From Paenibacillus_G sp049942825 (GTDB taxonomy: Bacteria; Bacillota; Bacilli; Paenibacillales; NBRC-103111): a stretch of 64,000 nucleotides of DNA. A program made the translations under genes and the position numbers. The DNA lies in contig NZ_CP187970.1 in assembly GCF_049942825.1 (NCBI RefSeq), positions 1,426,001 to 1,490,000 on the forward strand. Reading direction: 5' to 3'. The notes beneath the pieces were generated by a model. That model was not told the DNA's origin, did not search any database, and saw nothing but the letters and a program-made list of their open reading frames with translations. Positions 51,194 to 60,615 of this stretch are shown here, one piece after another. Position 1 is the stretch's first letter, and every line of letters starts with the position of its first letter.

Positions 51194-51793
51194 TTGGGTG
51201 AAATCCGCAATGCCGAGCGTACACGAAGCCTAATCCTCCAGGCCGCGAGGGAAGAGTTTTTCGAGAAGGGGTACACGGGAGCCCGGATTGAATCGATAGC
51301 GAAGCGCGCCGGGATTAATAAACAATTGATCTACCACTACTTTAAGGGGAAGGATCAGCTCATCAACGAGACGATAGAAGACTTTCTCACCTCGCTCCCG
51401 TCTGGGAATTTTAAGCTGCCGGAAAGTCCCGTCGACATCGCGGCATTCCGGCTCAAGGTCAATCAGGAGCATTTGCTGGAGTTCTTGAAATTTACCGCCT
51501 GGGAAGCCATTGATGTGCTGCCTGAGAACGTTAATGGCGAAGAGCTGAGGCACAAAATGCTGCAGTCCTATAACGAGGATATGAGGTCCAAGCAGGCCCA
51601 AGGACTCGTCCCTCTGGAGCTGGACCCTGCGCTGATCACGCTGATGATGTCCAGCCTGACGGTCTATCCGCTCCTCTACGGCAATGTGACACGAATGATT
51701 ACGGGTCATACCCCCGAGGAGCCCGAGTTCCAAGAGAAATGGGGGCAGTTTCTCCGGTTGATCAGCGAACGGATGTTCAAGATGGATTCCTGA
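51194..51793 (+). CDS. TetR/AcrR-family transcriptional regulator
   Basis: This 199-aa regulator has the N-terminal helix-turn-helix (residues 8-55: LILQAAREEFFEKGYTG, RIESIAKRAGINKQLIYHYF) and a helical ligand-binding domain. It starts at a TTG. It is divergent from the VOC-DUF1801 operon, with repeated AAGTT motifs in the shared region, so it probably represses that operon. The ligand is unknown. Confidence 0.9.
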   Translation: MGEIRNAERTRSLILQAAREEFFEKGYTGARIESIAKRAGINKQLIYHYFKGKDQLINETIEDFLTSLPSGNFKLPESPVDIAAFRLKVNQEHLLEFLKFTAWEAIDVLPENVNGEELRHKMLQSYNEDMRSKQAQGLVPLELDPALITLMMSSLTVYPLLYGNVTRMITGHTPEEPEFQEKWGQFLRLISERMFKMDS

Positions 51794-51886
51794 GGCGGCT
51801 GCAAGAAAGTCGTATTGAAGGCAGGCCGGCGAAGGTGTAAGGTGGGGGATGGGGAGATATGGACAAAAGCTGAGGAGGAGAAACAG

Positions 51887-52588
51887 ATGGACATCGGTTT
51901 GAACCGGTACAGGCAGGGGGAACTGCTCTATGCCAATAAGCTGGAGAGCCCGGCGGATGTGGAGGGCTTCCGGATGGAAGGGCCGGGGGTGCTCTCGTTC
52001 CCGAACGGGATGATGCGGATGGAAAGCCGGCTCGATCCGTCTGCGGGTCAGAACGCCAACTTCGTGCTGTGGTGCCCGGTGGAATTCCCGGACTTCTTCG
52101 TCGTCCGGTGGGACTTCCGCCCGATCCGCGAGCCGGGGCTCTGCATGCTGTTCTTCGCGGCGGCGGGAGCGCAGGGCGAAGATCTCTTCGATCCCTCGCT
52201 GGCACTGCGCAGCGGTCCGTACAACCAATACCACAGCGGGGATATCAACGCCTATCATATCGCCTACTTCCGCCGGGCGCTGCCGGACGAGCGGGCGCTG
52301 CATGTCTGCAACCTGCGCAAGAGCCGGGGCATGCACCTGGTCGCCCAGGGAGCGGACCCGATTCCCGGCGTCGCCGAGGTGCAGGGCACGTACCGGATCG
52401 AGCTCGTGAAGGCGGGCGGCGACATCCGCTTCATGATCCAGGGCCTGCCCGTGCTGAACTGGATCGACGACGGGGAGACGCTGGGCCCGGTGCTCGGTCC
52501 CGGCCGTATTGGCTTCCGTCAGCTCGTGCCGCTCATCGCGGACTATGCGAACCTGGAAGTGTATGCGCTTGAGCCGATAGAGGGATAA
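51887..52588 (+). CDS. DUF1961-family protein (YesU-like)
   Basis: This 233-aa protein fits DUF1961, whose Bacillus member YesU is encoded in a rhamnogalacturonan-use cluster. Visible: FVVRWDFRPIREPGLCMLFF near residue 65, QYHSGDINAYHIAYFRR near residue 115, and IGFRQLVPLIADYANLEVY near the end. The fold is a concanavalin/LamG-like jelly roll, so it binds or cleaves carbohydrate. AGGAGG precedes the ATG at 51887. It lies close to a Gfo/Idh/MocA gene and AraC gene. Confidence 0.85.
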   Translation: MDIGLNRYRQGELLYANKLESPADVEGFRMEGPGVLSFPNGMMRMESRLDPSAGQNANFVLWCPVEFPDFFVVRWDFRPIREPGLCMLFFAAAGAQGEDLFDPSLALRSGPYNQYHSGDINAYHIAYFRRALPDERALHVCNLRKSRGMHLVAQGADPIPGVAEVQGTYRIELVKAGGDIRFMIQGLPVLNWIDDGETLGPVLGPGRIGFRQLVPLIADYANLEVYALEPIEG

Positions 52589-52728
52589 TCCTTGGACAGG
52601 GCAGGCAGCCGCGCCGACCCCCAAGACCGGGGCGATCCCTGCTTCAGGACAAGCGGTCTGAATTCCGAACCGCAAAGCGGGAAGGCTGGGGGCAGCCGGC
52701 GGAATTGCCCCGTTCCCAAGCAGAGGGC

Positions 52729-52769
52729 AAAGGCCGGTATCCAGCATGCTGCTGGATACCGGCCTTTGT
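52729..52769. terminator. Perfect 18-bp hairpin terminator
   Basis: AAAGGCCGGTATCCAGCA pairs exactly with its inverse across a three-base loop and is followed by GTT. It separates the DUF1961 gene from the convergent oxidoreductase gene. Confidence 0.85.
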
Positions 52770-52897
52770 TATAAGAACTGTATATCTTGTCAAGGCATTG
52801 TCAAGGCATGTCGGCCAAGTTGGAACAAGGCATCGGCCGTGCTGCCTTTGTACGGAGCGGTCATCTGTCAGCAGTCCGCTGTCCGCTGTATGCTAAC

Positions 52898-53926
52898 CTA
52901 CCGGTTGGTGTCCAGCAGAATCTTCTGCCCTTTGGCCGCGCTTTCGAGTGCGCCGAAGACCATCGCCATGCTGTGCAGGTTGTCGCTGCTGGCGGTCTCG
53001 GCCGGGCGTCCCTCCGCCAGAGCGAGGAACATCTCGTCGAGGCAGCCGAAGTGGTGCTCGCGTCCCTTCCAGCTTTCCCTAGGCTCGACGCGGCGGTAGG
53101 TGTTCAGGAACGGCTGCGCCTCCGCAGGCTCGATGACCTCGCAGTAAGGGGCAGACCGGCCGTCCCACAGGCCGGTGCCGCGCTCGCCGGTGATGCGCCA
53201 GTCGGCCTCCCACGAAGTCGGAGCTCCTTCGGCACACCACGAGCCGCGGTAGCAGAAGACCGAGCCGTCCGACATCTCGAAGATGCAGATGGCCGCCGCA
53301 TTCCCTTGGTACCATGAGCCCGGAGGGTTGAACTCGTGAGAGTACACGGACAGGGCGTGCGCGCCGGTCAGGAAGCGCGCCTGGTCGAACGTGTGGATCG
53401 CCATGTCGAGCACGAGCGGGCTCTCCATCGCATCCCGGAAGCCGCCGAAGTGCGGGCCGAGGAAGAAGTCGGCGTTCACGAAGCCCGGGCGCCCGATGGT
53501 GTCGTTCGCAAGCAGCGAACGGAAGTCGCGGATATCCTTCAGGTACCGCCGGTTCTGCATCACGGCGTACTGCAGGCCGTGCTCATCCGCTAACCGGGCC
53601 ATAGCCCGCGCTTCCTCCATCGTGCTGCCCATCGGCTTTTCGCTCATGACATGGCAGCCGTGACGCAGTGCGGCCGAGACCACCTGAACCCGGCTGGCCG
53701 GGATCGTGACGTCGAAGACCAGGTTAGCGTCCGTCTGCTGCAAAGCCTGTGTGATATCCGTATAGAGGGGGCAGGTAAGCCCGAATTCCTCGGCCATCCG
53801 GCGTGCACTCTCCTCGAAGAGGTCCACGAGCGCCACGATCTCGGCGTCCTGCCGTTCCAGGGCGTATCGTACCCAGGTTTTGGCCATGGCGCCGCACCCG
53901 GCTACAATAATGCGATAAGGGGACAC
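52898..53926 (-). CDS. Gfo/Idh/MocA-family oxidoreductase
   Basis: This 342-aa NAD(P)-dependent enzyme has an N-terminal Rossmann fold (VAGCGAMAKTWVRYAL, residues 8-23), the conserved SEKPMG motif near residue 95 (Lys is part of the active site), and a C-terminal catalytic domain with DMAIHTFDQARFL. It acts on sugars or inositol derivatives; the substrate is unknown. It starts at a GTG with AGGAGG upstream, and is divergent from an AraC-type gene that probably regulates it. Confidence 0.92.
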   Translation of the reverse strand: MSPYRIIVAGCGAMAKTWVRYALERQDAEIVALVDLFEESARRMAEEFGLTCPLYTDITQALQQTDANLVFDVTIPASRVQVVSAALRHGCHVMSEKPMGSTMEEARAMARLADEHGLQYAVMQNRRYLKDIRDFRSLLANDTIGRPGFVNADFFLGPHFGGFRDAMESPLVLDMAIHTFDQARFLTGAHALSVYSHEFNPPGSWYQGNAAAICIFEMSDGSVFCYRGSWCAEGAPTSWEADWRITGERGTGLWDGRSAPYCEVIEPAEAQPFLNTYRRVEPRESWKGREHHFGCLDEMFLALAEGRPAETASSDNLHSMAMVFGALESAAKGQKILLDTNR

Positions 53927-54111
53927 AGTCCCGCCTCCTTTAAGCCGCCGCGCTTTATGAAGCGCTTGCGATCGGGTATGATACTCCTATGATAACCGCA
54001 AACCGTGCCGGGAATCTCTACTTGATCTTGTGCACTTGTTGTACGATTTTGCGATAAAAGGGTTGGGATGGCGGAAGATCGGGTGCCGGACCACCCACAG
54101 GAGAGACGCCA

Positions 54112-54966
54112 ATGAATGACCTGCAGCTTCATGAGAAAACCGTACTGATTGACCCGGCCGCCTTCCCGGTGAATGTGTTCTTAAACCGCCGTGCACTCGG
54201 CCTGCACTGGCACGAGCATTACGAGATGATCTATGTGACCCGGGGGGAGGCTGTCTTCCGGATCGGTCAGCAGCGCCATCAGGCGGGGCCCGGCGATATC
54301 CTGTTCGTGAACGGCGGGGAGCTTCACGAAGGATACAGCCTGCGGCACGCCGAGCCGGTGGAATATTACGCTGTCGTCTATGACCCGGCCCTCTTCGAGC
54401 AGATCGACGACCCCCACTACCGGGAGATAACGCTTCCGCTGCGCGAGGGAAGGTGGTCGTTCCCGCCCAAGGTGAGCCCGGGAGACGAAGCTTACCCTGC
54501 CGTGCGCCGATACCTGGAAGGGCTCATCGAGGAGTGCTCCATGAAGCAGACCGCCTACGAGGCGGGGACGAAGAGTCTGCTCGCCCTGCTGCTTACGGTG
54601 CTGGCCCGGCACGGACTTCTAAGCGAAACAGAGGTGGGCCGTCCCGACGAACGTACGGTGAAGCGGTTCATGCCGCTGTTCGATTACATCGACGCCCACT
54701 ACGGCTGCCGGATCACCGTCGACGAGGCCGCCCGGCTGGTGAGCCTGAGCCCTTACCACTTCTGCAAGCTCTTCAAGCGGGCGACCGGGCAGACCTTCGT
54801 CTCCTTCGTGAACGAGCGCCGGGTGAACAAGGCGGAGGAGCTGCTGCGCTCGACCGACCTGCCGGTGACGGAGATCGCGGAGCGCGTGGGCTTCGGCAGC
54901 ATCAACTACTTCGACCGGGTGTTCAAAAAGGTGAAGCGTTCCTCCCCATCGGCACGGCGGAAATAA
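54112..54966 (+). CDS. AraC-family regulator with cupin sensor
   Basis: This 284-aa protein has an N-terminal cupin (residues 15-95, LHWHEHYEMIYVTRGEAVF, FVNGGELHEGY) and a C-terminal AraC DNA-binding domain (residues 185-284, SPYHFCKLFKRATGQTFVSF, RVGFGSINYFDRVFKK). The family senses sugars. It is divergent from the Gfo/Idh/MocA gene 185 bases away, which is the likely target. Length is normal. Confidence 0.92.
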   Translation: MNDLQLHEKTVLIDPAAFPVNVFLNRRALGLHWHEHYEMIYVTRGEAVFRIGQQRHQAGPGDILFVNGGELHEGYSLRHAEPVEYYAVVYDPALFEQIDDPHYREITLPLREGRWSFPPKVSPGDEAYPAVRRYLEGLIEECSMKQTAYEAGTKSLLALLLTVLARHGLLSETEVGRPDERTVKRFMPLFDYIDAHYGCRITVDEAARLVSLSPYHFCKLFKRATGQTFVSFVNERRVNKAEELLRSTDLPVTEIAERVGFGSINYFDRVFKKVKRSSPSARRK

Positions 54967-55106
54967 GGGATTCGTCCCTTCCGCCGGCCCGGTCTCCCGC
55001 GGCTGCATTTTGGGATGAATCTTTGCGGAAGATATGATACAATATGTATAAGGATACGATTCGTATCAATATCTCAGATGGTTTTGCAAAGGAGCGAGAG
55101 CCGGTG

Positions 55107-55412
55107 ATGACCCGATGGCTGATGATCTTCCTCGTAGCGGCCGGCGCGGCCGATGCCTTCATGACCGATTTCGGACTGCAGGCCAATATGATCGAAGAGG
55201 CCAATCCCCTGATGCGTTTTTTATATGATCATGCTTATCTCTTATTCTATGGAGTCAAGATCGGGCTGCCGCTGCTGCTCTTCCTGCTGATGAGAAACGT
55301 GCGGCGGGCTTATATCCAGCGTCTGCTGATCGTGCCGGCCGTGGTATACGCCGGGGTGCTTGTACTTCACTCGTTCTGGTTCTCCGCTTTCCTGCTGATG
55401 ACCTTCACCTGA
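55107..55412 (+). CDS. DUF5658-like small membrane protein
   Basis: This 101-aa protein has three hydrophobic segments and the pattern of DUF5658: AADAFMTDFGLQANMIEEANPLM, in which Asp, Glu and Asn residues face the membrane (given in parts: AFMTDFGL, IEEANPLM), then VKIGLPLLLFLLM. AAGGAG lies upstream of GTG 55104 or ATG 55107. Function unknown. A terminator follows at 55547. Confidence 0.75.
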   Translation: MTRWLMIFLVAAGAADAFMTDFGLQANMIEEANPLMRFLYDHAYLLFYGVKIGLPLLLFLLMRNVRRAYIQRLLIVPAVVYAGVLVLHSFWFSAFLLMTFT

Positions 55413-55546
55413 AGAGGGAAGGCCGGGCGGTGTTCATGGAGCCAGGTGTAGTCCTCATTCAACACCGCTTCCTTTCCCATCGGCTGATAGCCCTGCTGCC
55501 AGCATGAAGGAAGCAATCGGCGAGCCGCCTTACTGCGGTGAATCCC

Positions 55547-55578
55547 GCCCCGGCATACACGCCGGGGCTTTGTTTTGC
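55547..55578 (+). terminator. Rho-independent terminator
   Basis: GCCCCGGC pairs with GCCGGGGC and is followed by TTTGTTTTG. Confidence 0.8.
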
Positions 55579-55712
55579 TTTGCCGCGGACCGGCAGCGCG
55601 CGTACCCGCCTAACGCCGCCGAGTTTCCGGGCATAGCCGCGTTAGGGAGCGGGGCTGCCGTGGTATTATAAAGAGTAGACAAGCTCGGGAATCACTGGAA
55701 GGAGGCGTATTC

Positions 55713-58376
55713 ATGGCGAAGACGGAGCCGAAATCCCATCCCGAACGAGGCCCGGGAACAGGGGGAAAGCGGCGGCTGTGGATGGCCGCTCTGGTGCTCG
55801 TTCTGGTCCTGCTGGCCGGCGCGGCCTGGCAGCAGCTGCGGAGCGGGGCATGGCCTTTTCAGTCTGACGCTTCAGACGGGTATGTCCTCTCCCTGGATGA
55901 GGGAGAGACCGCGCAGGGGGCCAAAATCATCCTGGCCACCGCACCTGACACGAAGGCGCTTCCGCGCTTGAAGATAGACGGGGAAGAAGTGCCGGTCACG
56001 CCGGTGATGAAGCAGGACGCGGTGCTGTCATTCGAGGCACAGGGCCTGCAGGGGGCGGAGGGGTACCGGAGCAGCATCTGGGTGAACGGGCGTCTCGTAC
56101 ATACCCTGGAAGACACGGCGGAAGGATTCGCCCCGGTCAAGGTCTCCATCCCCGGATCGGCTCTTCGCACCGGGGTGAACGAAATTACGCTCCGCTCGGG
56201 AGGCAAGGGGGCCCCCGAGGAGGCCGGCGGTGAACGGGACGCGTGGAAGTTCCGGGGACTGACCTTCACGCTGGCGGACGGCACGCTGCTGGAGGATCCG
56301 GACTACCGCACTTCGGCGGTATACACCGTAGGCGTCCCCGCGCCCAAGAAGCCCGAGGAGGAGCCGCTGGAGAAGACCCTGCATTTTACCGTCAAGGAAG
56401 AAAAATACCGCACAGTCTATCACGTATGGAACACGGAGGAGGCGGCGGAGGGTATTCACGAGGTCGAGCTGCGGGCCGCAAGGAATTTCGGCTTCGGTCC
56501 GCGCCGGAAGGTGAACGTCCGGGTGGATAACACCCCGCCGAGCGTGCAGGTTGTATCCCCCGTCGAAGGCCGGGTATACAAGAATAAGGTCAGCGTCGCC
56601 GTACAGGCAGCCGATGAGGGGACGGAGGAGAAGCCTTCGCTGGTGGCGAAGCTGGACGGCCAGGTCATCGAGGTGCCTTCGGTGCTGGAGACCGGGGGAC
56701 TGCCCGTAGGCGAGCATAAGCTGGTCGTCACGGCATCGGACAAGGCCGGCAATGAGAAGGAGACGGCCGTCTCCTTCCTGGTGCAGGATGAGATGCCCTA
56801 TCCGCCTTCGGCGCCGTCACCGGCAGACAAGGCGGCGGTTACGGGAGGGACGGCCCGCCTCAGCGTGCAAGTGGGAGACGCGGCGAAGGACCCGCTGCAT
56901 GTGGGATTCTACAAAGCACGGCGGTTCGACCTTGGCCAGCCGGGGGGACGGCACACGGCTTTCCTGCATTCGGCGGACCGGGAGCCGCCGCTCGAGAGGG
57001 AGCCGGCGGGCGAGACCGAGCTGACGGAAGCGCAGCGCCGTCTTGCGGCCGCACCGGATGGTGCGTATCTCGTGACGGATCATAAGGATCGGTTTCCTTA
57101 TCATCGTTTTTCCTTCGAGGTGGGGGAGCAGCTCCCTGTAGATACCGAAGTCGTATGGAAGGGGCATTCGCTGCCGGACCGGCGCGTAACGCTCTACCTG
57201 TGGAATTACGCCAAGTCGGTCTGGGAGGAGGCGGACTCGGGCCAGGGCACCGAGGACTTCACGCTCCGCGGAAGGGTCGTACCGGCCGAGATGATGAGGG
57301 AGGGCCGCGTGGAGGTGCTGGTGCAGGACCGGATTCCGACGCCGGGCGAATATGATTTTGCCTTCGTGTGGATGAGCGATACCCAGTATTATTCGGAGAC
57401 GTATCCGAAGATCTACGACGTCATGACCCGCTGGACGGTGGACAACTGGACGAAGAGAAAGTTCGGCTACCTGATCCACACTGGCGATATCGTCAACAAC
57501 TGGAACAGCAGGAAGGAGTGGGAGAACGCTTCGGCTTCCATGAAGATCCTTGACGAGGCGAAGATCCCTTACGGCGTGCTTGCCGGAAATCATGACGTGT
57601 CCTATGGCGGGGAGTACGACGAGTACTGGAAGTACTTCGGCGTGGACCGCTTCCGGCCTCAGCCGACCTTCGGGGCGGACCTCGATAACAACCGGGACCA
57701 CTATGATCTCGTCAGCGTCAAGGGGCATGACTTCGTCATCGTATACCTGGGCTGGCTGATCGACCAGAAGAGCTTCGACTGGGCGAACGGCGTGCTGAAG
57801 AAGTATGCGGACCGCAACGCGATCATTGCCGTTCACGAGTACCTGAAACCGAACAAGCATTATTTCGGGCAGGGCCAGACGATCTGGGATAAGCTCGTCC
57901 TGCCGAACCCCAATGTGGTGATGGTGCTCGGGGGACACAATCCGGGAGCGGCCCATAATGTGAAAAAGGTCGGCGGCCGCACCGTGCTTGAGATGCTCAG
58001 CGATTACCAGAACGGGCCCGAGGGCGGCCAGGGCTTCATGCGTTTCCTCCAGTTCGATCTGGAGCGGGAGCGGCTGCTCGTCAATACGTTCTCGCCCTAT
58101 CTGAACAAGTGGAATTTCTTCAAGCCGGAGCTTGATGAGCTGGAGCTGCCGCTGAAGCTGAAGCCGATCGACAAGCGGGTGGCGACCGATTATATCGGCG
58201 TCTACGCCCGCACGGACGAGCTCATCGGCGAAGCGGACCGGGTGCCGAGCGGCAGCCGGTCCGAGGTGCCGTACTCGGGACTTGCGCCGGGCTCCGTGTA
58301 TGCGTGGTATGCGGCGGCGAAGGACGAGTTCGGCGGCGTCAGCCGGTCGGATGTCTGGACGTTCGAGGCGAAGTAG
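55713..58376 (+). CDS. Large extracellular metallophosphoesterase with beta-sandwich modules
   Basis: This 887-aa protein has a basic N-terminus and one membrane anchor (residues 23-41, LWMAALVLVLVLLAGAA), several immunoglobulin/fibronectin-like modules (residues 60-540), then a calcineurin-like phosphoesterase domain: MSDTQYYS (near 549), HTGDIVNNW (near 588), GNHD (near 625) and GGHNPGA (near 740), metal ligands in order, and a C-terminal FN3-like module. It probably acts outside the cell on nucleotides or phosphate esters; the substrate is unknown. Confidence 0.88.
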   Translation: MAKTEPKSHPERGPGTGGKRRLWMAALVLVLVLLAGAAWQQLRSGAWPFQSDASDGYVLSLDEGETAQGAKIILATAPDTKALPRLKIDGEEVPVTPVMKQDAVLSFEAQGLQGAEGYRSSIWVNGRLVHTLEDTAEGFAPVKVSIPGSALRTGVNEITLRSGGKGAPEEAGGERDAWKFRGLTFTLADGTLLEDPDYRTSAVYTVGVPAPKKPEEEPLEKTLHFTVKEEKYRTVYHVWNTEEAAEGIHEVELRAARNFGFGPRRKVNVRVDNTPPSVQVVSPVEGRVYKNKVSVAVQAADEGTEEKPSLVAKLDGQVIEVPSVLETGGLPVGEHKLVVTASDKAGNEKETAVSFLVQDEMPYPPSAPSPADKAAVTGGTARLSVQVGDAAKDPLHVGFYKARRFDLGQPGGRHTAFLHSADREPPLEREPAGETELTEAQRRLAAAPDGAYLVTDHKDRFPYHRFSFEVGEQLPVDTEVVWKGHSLPDRRVTLYLWNYAKSVWEEADSGQGTEDFTLRGRVVPAEMMREGRVEVLVQDRIPTPGEYDFAFVWMSDTQYYSETYPKIYDVMTRWTVDNWTKRKFGYLIHTGDIVNNWNSRKEWENASASMKILDEAKIPYGVLAGNHDVSYGGEYDEYWKYFGVDRFRPQPTFGADLDNNRDHYDLVSVKGHDFVIVYLGWLIDQKSFDWANGVLKKYADRNAIIAVHEYLKPNKHYFGQGQTIWDKLVLPNPNVVMVLGGHNPGAAHNVKKVGGRTVLEMLSDYQNGPEGGQGFMRFLQFDLERERLLVNTFSPYLNKWNFFKPELDELELPLKLKPIDKRVATDYIGVYARTDELIGEADRVPSGSRSEVPYSGLAPGSVYAWYAAAKDEFGGVSRSDVWTFEAK

Positions 58377-58388
58377 GAAGCGGAGGGC

Positions 58389-58440
58389 ATAACAAACAAC
58401 AAGCAGGTGGATCCCGGGGACCCGCCTGCTTGTTTGTTAT
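58389..58440. terminator. Long bidirectional terminator hairpin
   Basis: ATAACAAACAACAAGCAGG pairs with CCTGCTTGTTTGTTAT, with a three-base bulge, around an inner CCGGGG-like loop. It lies just after the phosphoesterase gene. Confidence 0.8.
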
Positions 58441-58618
58441 GATGACAAGTTTGATCAAGCGGGGTACGCGCCATAGGCAATTCGCGGCGTCCCCCTTCCG
58501 GCTTCGAGTAATAGGTGACAACCCGTTCCATTCTCCGGTAAAAATGGGCTATAGGCAAGTTACCTAAAGAGCTCTTTTACAATATGCTACCTGTATAAGA
58601 ACGAGAGGGGGGAGTGAG

Positions 58619-59095
58619 TTGGGAAGACGAATCAAACATACATCACGTGACGTGGAGGAATTAGCGAGGCTCATGCTGGCCGAAGCGATTGGCGAAGGAG
58701 TCCAAGGAATGAACATGGTGGGCACAGTAGTGGCCAACCGGGTAGAGGCTGATTGTGCTCCTGACTTTAGAAATTTGCGTGAAATTAAACATGCGATCTA
58801 TCAAACCATACCTGGAACGGCAATTCCTCACTTCGAGCCTGTCTTAAATGGAACATTGTATACACAACGTCCCAGAGAAGGCGACCTCCAGAGAGCTAGA
58901 AATTTGCTGCATGGTTATAGGGATCCCCGGGCCAGAATGAGTTTGTGGTTTTTTAACCCGAGCCCGGGAAAGAGATACCGGGTTCCTTGCTCTCCCACGA
59001 TGCCTAGATCCCCCATGACCCAATTCGTTTTTGCACACAAAAATCATTGTTTCTATGTCGGTGTACCGGGTTATTGTCCAGAGTTTTATCGATAA
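58619..59095 (+). CDS. cwlJ: Spore cortex-lytic cell wall hydrolase (CwlJ-like)
   Basis: This 158-aa enzyme is a SleB/CwlJ-type hydrolase (Hydrolase_2). It has RLMLAEAIGEGVQGMNMVGTVVANRV in residues 17-42 (shown in parts: LAEAIGEG, MVGTVVANRV), where Glu is the catalytic acid, and a C-terminal CSPTMPRSPMTQFVFAHKNHCFY. CwlJ degrades spore cortex peptidoglycan during germination and needs GerQ. It starts at a TTG, and its TAA overlaps the ATG of the gerQ-like gene by one base, as in the known cwlJ-gerQ operon. Confidence 0.93.
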   Translation: MGRRIKHTSRDVEELARLMLAEAIGEGVQGMNMVGTVVANRVEADCAPDFRNLREIKHAIYQTIPGTAIPHFEPVLNGTLYTQRPREGDLQRARNLLHGYRDPRARMSLWFFNPSPGKRYRVPCSPTMPRSPMTQFVFAHKNHCFYVGVPGYCPEFYR

Positions 59096-59562
59096 TGAAT
59101 AAGGAGCTGAACCTTCTCATGACTTGTGGGTACTACAGTGTTTATCCGGCGAATGCTTATTCCGGTTTTCAACCAGATTCCACCATGCGCAATAGTGTCG
59201 CTCAAGGTTTCCCTGCGACTATGCATTCGGGTCCCTCGTTTGCCCAACCCGTAGTCCCGATGGGGACTGGGCAGCAGTTTCCGGGGGGTGTAGTGGAAGA
59301 ATCCTTTATCGAAAATATCCTTCGCTTCAACAAAGGCAAGGTCGCTACATTCTACTTCACTTACCAAGGGAACGACCAGTGGAATGCCAGAGTGTACCGC
59401 GGTCGCATCGAAACGGCCGGCCGTGACCACCTCATCATCAGCGACCCAAAGGGGAAACGTTACCTGCTGCTGATGGCCAATTTGGATTGGGTGGAATTCG
59501 ATGAAGAAGTGGTCTATCCGCTTCCGCAGCAGCCTAAAGTCCCCTTGGTTTCGTCGGTGTGA
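59095..59562 (+). CDS. gerQ: Spore coat protein GerQ
   Basis: This 155-aa protein has a variable Tyr/Ser/Pro/Gly-rich N-terminus and the conserved GerQ core: EESFIENILRFNKGKVATFYF (parts: FIENILRFNKGK, VATFYFTYQG), NARVYRGRIETAGRDHLIIS, and DWVEFDEEVVYP. GerQ is needed to place CwlJ in the spore coat and is cross-linked there by transglutaminase. The ATG at 59095 is coupled to the cwlJ stop; an ATG at 59119 with AAGGAG 12 bases upstream is the alternative. A terminator follows. Confidence 0.93.
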   Translation: MNKELNLLMTCGYYSVYPANAYSGFQPDSTMRNSVAQGFPATMHSGPSFAQPVVPMGTGQQFPGGVVEESFIENILRFNKGKVATFYFTYQGNDQWNARVYRGRIETAGRDHLIISDPKGKRYLLLMANLDWVEFDEEVVYPLPQQPKVPLVSSV

Positions 59563-59592
59563 GTTTGTAGAACGAAAAAAATCGGCATACCC

Positions 59593-59629
59593 AAAGGATC
59601 GATCCGGCGAATGGATCGATCTTTTTTTT
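59593..59629 (+). terminator. Rho-independent terminator
   Basis: AAAGGATCGATCC pairs with GGATCGATCTTT (one mismatch) across seven bases and is followed by five or more T residues. Confidence 0.9.
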
Positions 59630-59753
59630 CTTTGTCTAATGGACTGCTCTTCTCCTATACAGGCATTGCTCAGAAATGTATTTTGCCGGGACGGGGTACA
59701 ACCGAATGGCAGGCCATCGCACAGCGCATTCCATCGAGTTCAAATTCCCTTGG

Positions 59754-60233
59754 TTATCCCTGCCTGGGATGCTTCTCTGGAGAGGGCTGCGCTCCTTCGA
59801 GGATGGCCTTAACCTGGGCCAGATCCTTGCTGTTGGCTCTCTTCATCGCTGGCTCCATCAGTGGAGCCAGGAATTTCGAAAAGCCGGCCGGGTTGCCCCG
59901 GTTGCGCAGCTTCATTCGCGTCGTACAGCTATCCAGCGCCTCCCACTCGTACGTGGTCTCCATAGGAAAAGGCCCGTCCGCCGTACGCATCACAAGCTTC
60001 TGTCCGGGGAGGTATTCCACGATTTCATACACATAGGAGAGCTCGCGCCCGAGGAATCTGGCTTTAAAGGCGATTTGCGCCCCCACCGAGATGGCCCGGG
60101 GGGTTCGCCATTCGGCGGAATGAATATTGACATACCACTCGGGGGCATGGTCCGGGTCGGCGGTATAGGCCGATACTTCTTCCAAGGGACGATGAATGGT
60201 AATCTCGGTTTGAACGTCTGCCAATGGATTCAT
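59754..60233 (-). CDS. SRPBCC-family (polyketide cyclase-like) protein
   Basis: This 159-aa protein fits the SRPBCC ligand-binding fold: VQTEITIHRPLEEVSAYTAD in residues 8-27, HAPEWYVNI, and YEIVEYLPGQKLVMRT near residue 70, ending in a long helix (FSKFLAPLMEPAMKRANSKD). The family binds hydrophobic ligands or acts as transport or stress protein. Substrate unknown. No operon partner. Confidence 0.9.
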   Translation of the reverse strand: MNPLADVQTEITIHRPLEEVSAYTADPDHAPEWYVNIHSAEWRTPRAISVGAQIAFKARFLGRELSYVYEIVEYLPGQKLVMRTADGPFPMETTYEWEALDSCTTRMKLRNRGNPAGFSKFLAPLMEPAMKRANSKDLAQVKAILEGAQPSPEKHPRQG

Positions 60234-60615
60234 CCTTTACCGTGGATTTACTATTACTTATGATGTGAGGCTGGGTCCTGATTTATGTTCACCCCCGGGA
60301 TGATGTAGGTCAAACCATAGGGCCATATGGGCGATGGACAGGAGGATGCGAAAGAGGAGCAGGCTGCAGGGCGGATGACGATGCGGGCGGGAATCGGGTA
60401 AGAGGTTGAGAGTGGGACGCCTGGACTCGGGTATAAGCCGAGAGCGGTGCGGCGGGAATCTGGTGCGGAGCCGAGGGCGTGACGGCGGGCACCCGGCTCT
60501 ACGCCGTGGCAAGCAGCAAAAAGCCGCCCATCCCTTGTTCGGGACAGGCGGCCGTTTTGCGTCGTGTGCGCAGGGGCTTGAGTGCTGCCCCATTTTGTGT
60601 GTTGCTCCTGCTGTT
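60234..60615. other. Gene-free region with terminator for the GDPD gene
   Basis: No gene is evident apart from short overlapping frames. The minus-strand terminator at 60516-60557 ends the GDPD gene. Confidence 0.55.
60516..60557 (-). terminator. Terminator of the GDPD-like gene
   Basis: On the minus strand GCCGCC pairs with GGCGGC around an inner TCCC/GGGA stem, followed by TTTTT (here the A-run near 60518). Confidence 0.8.
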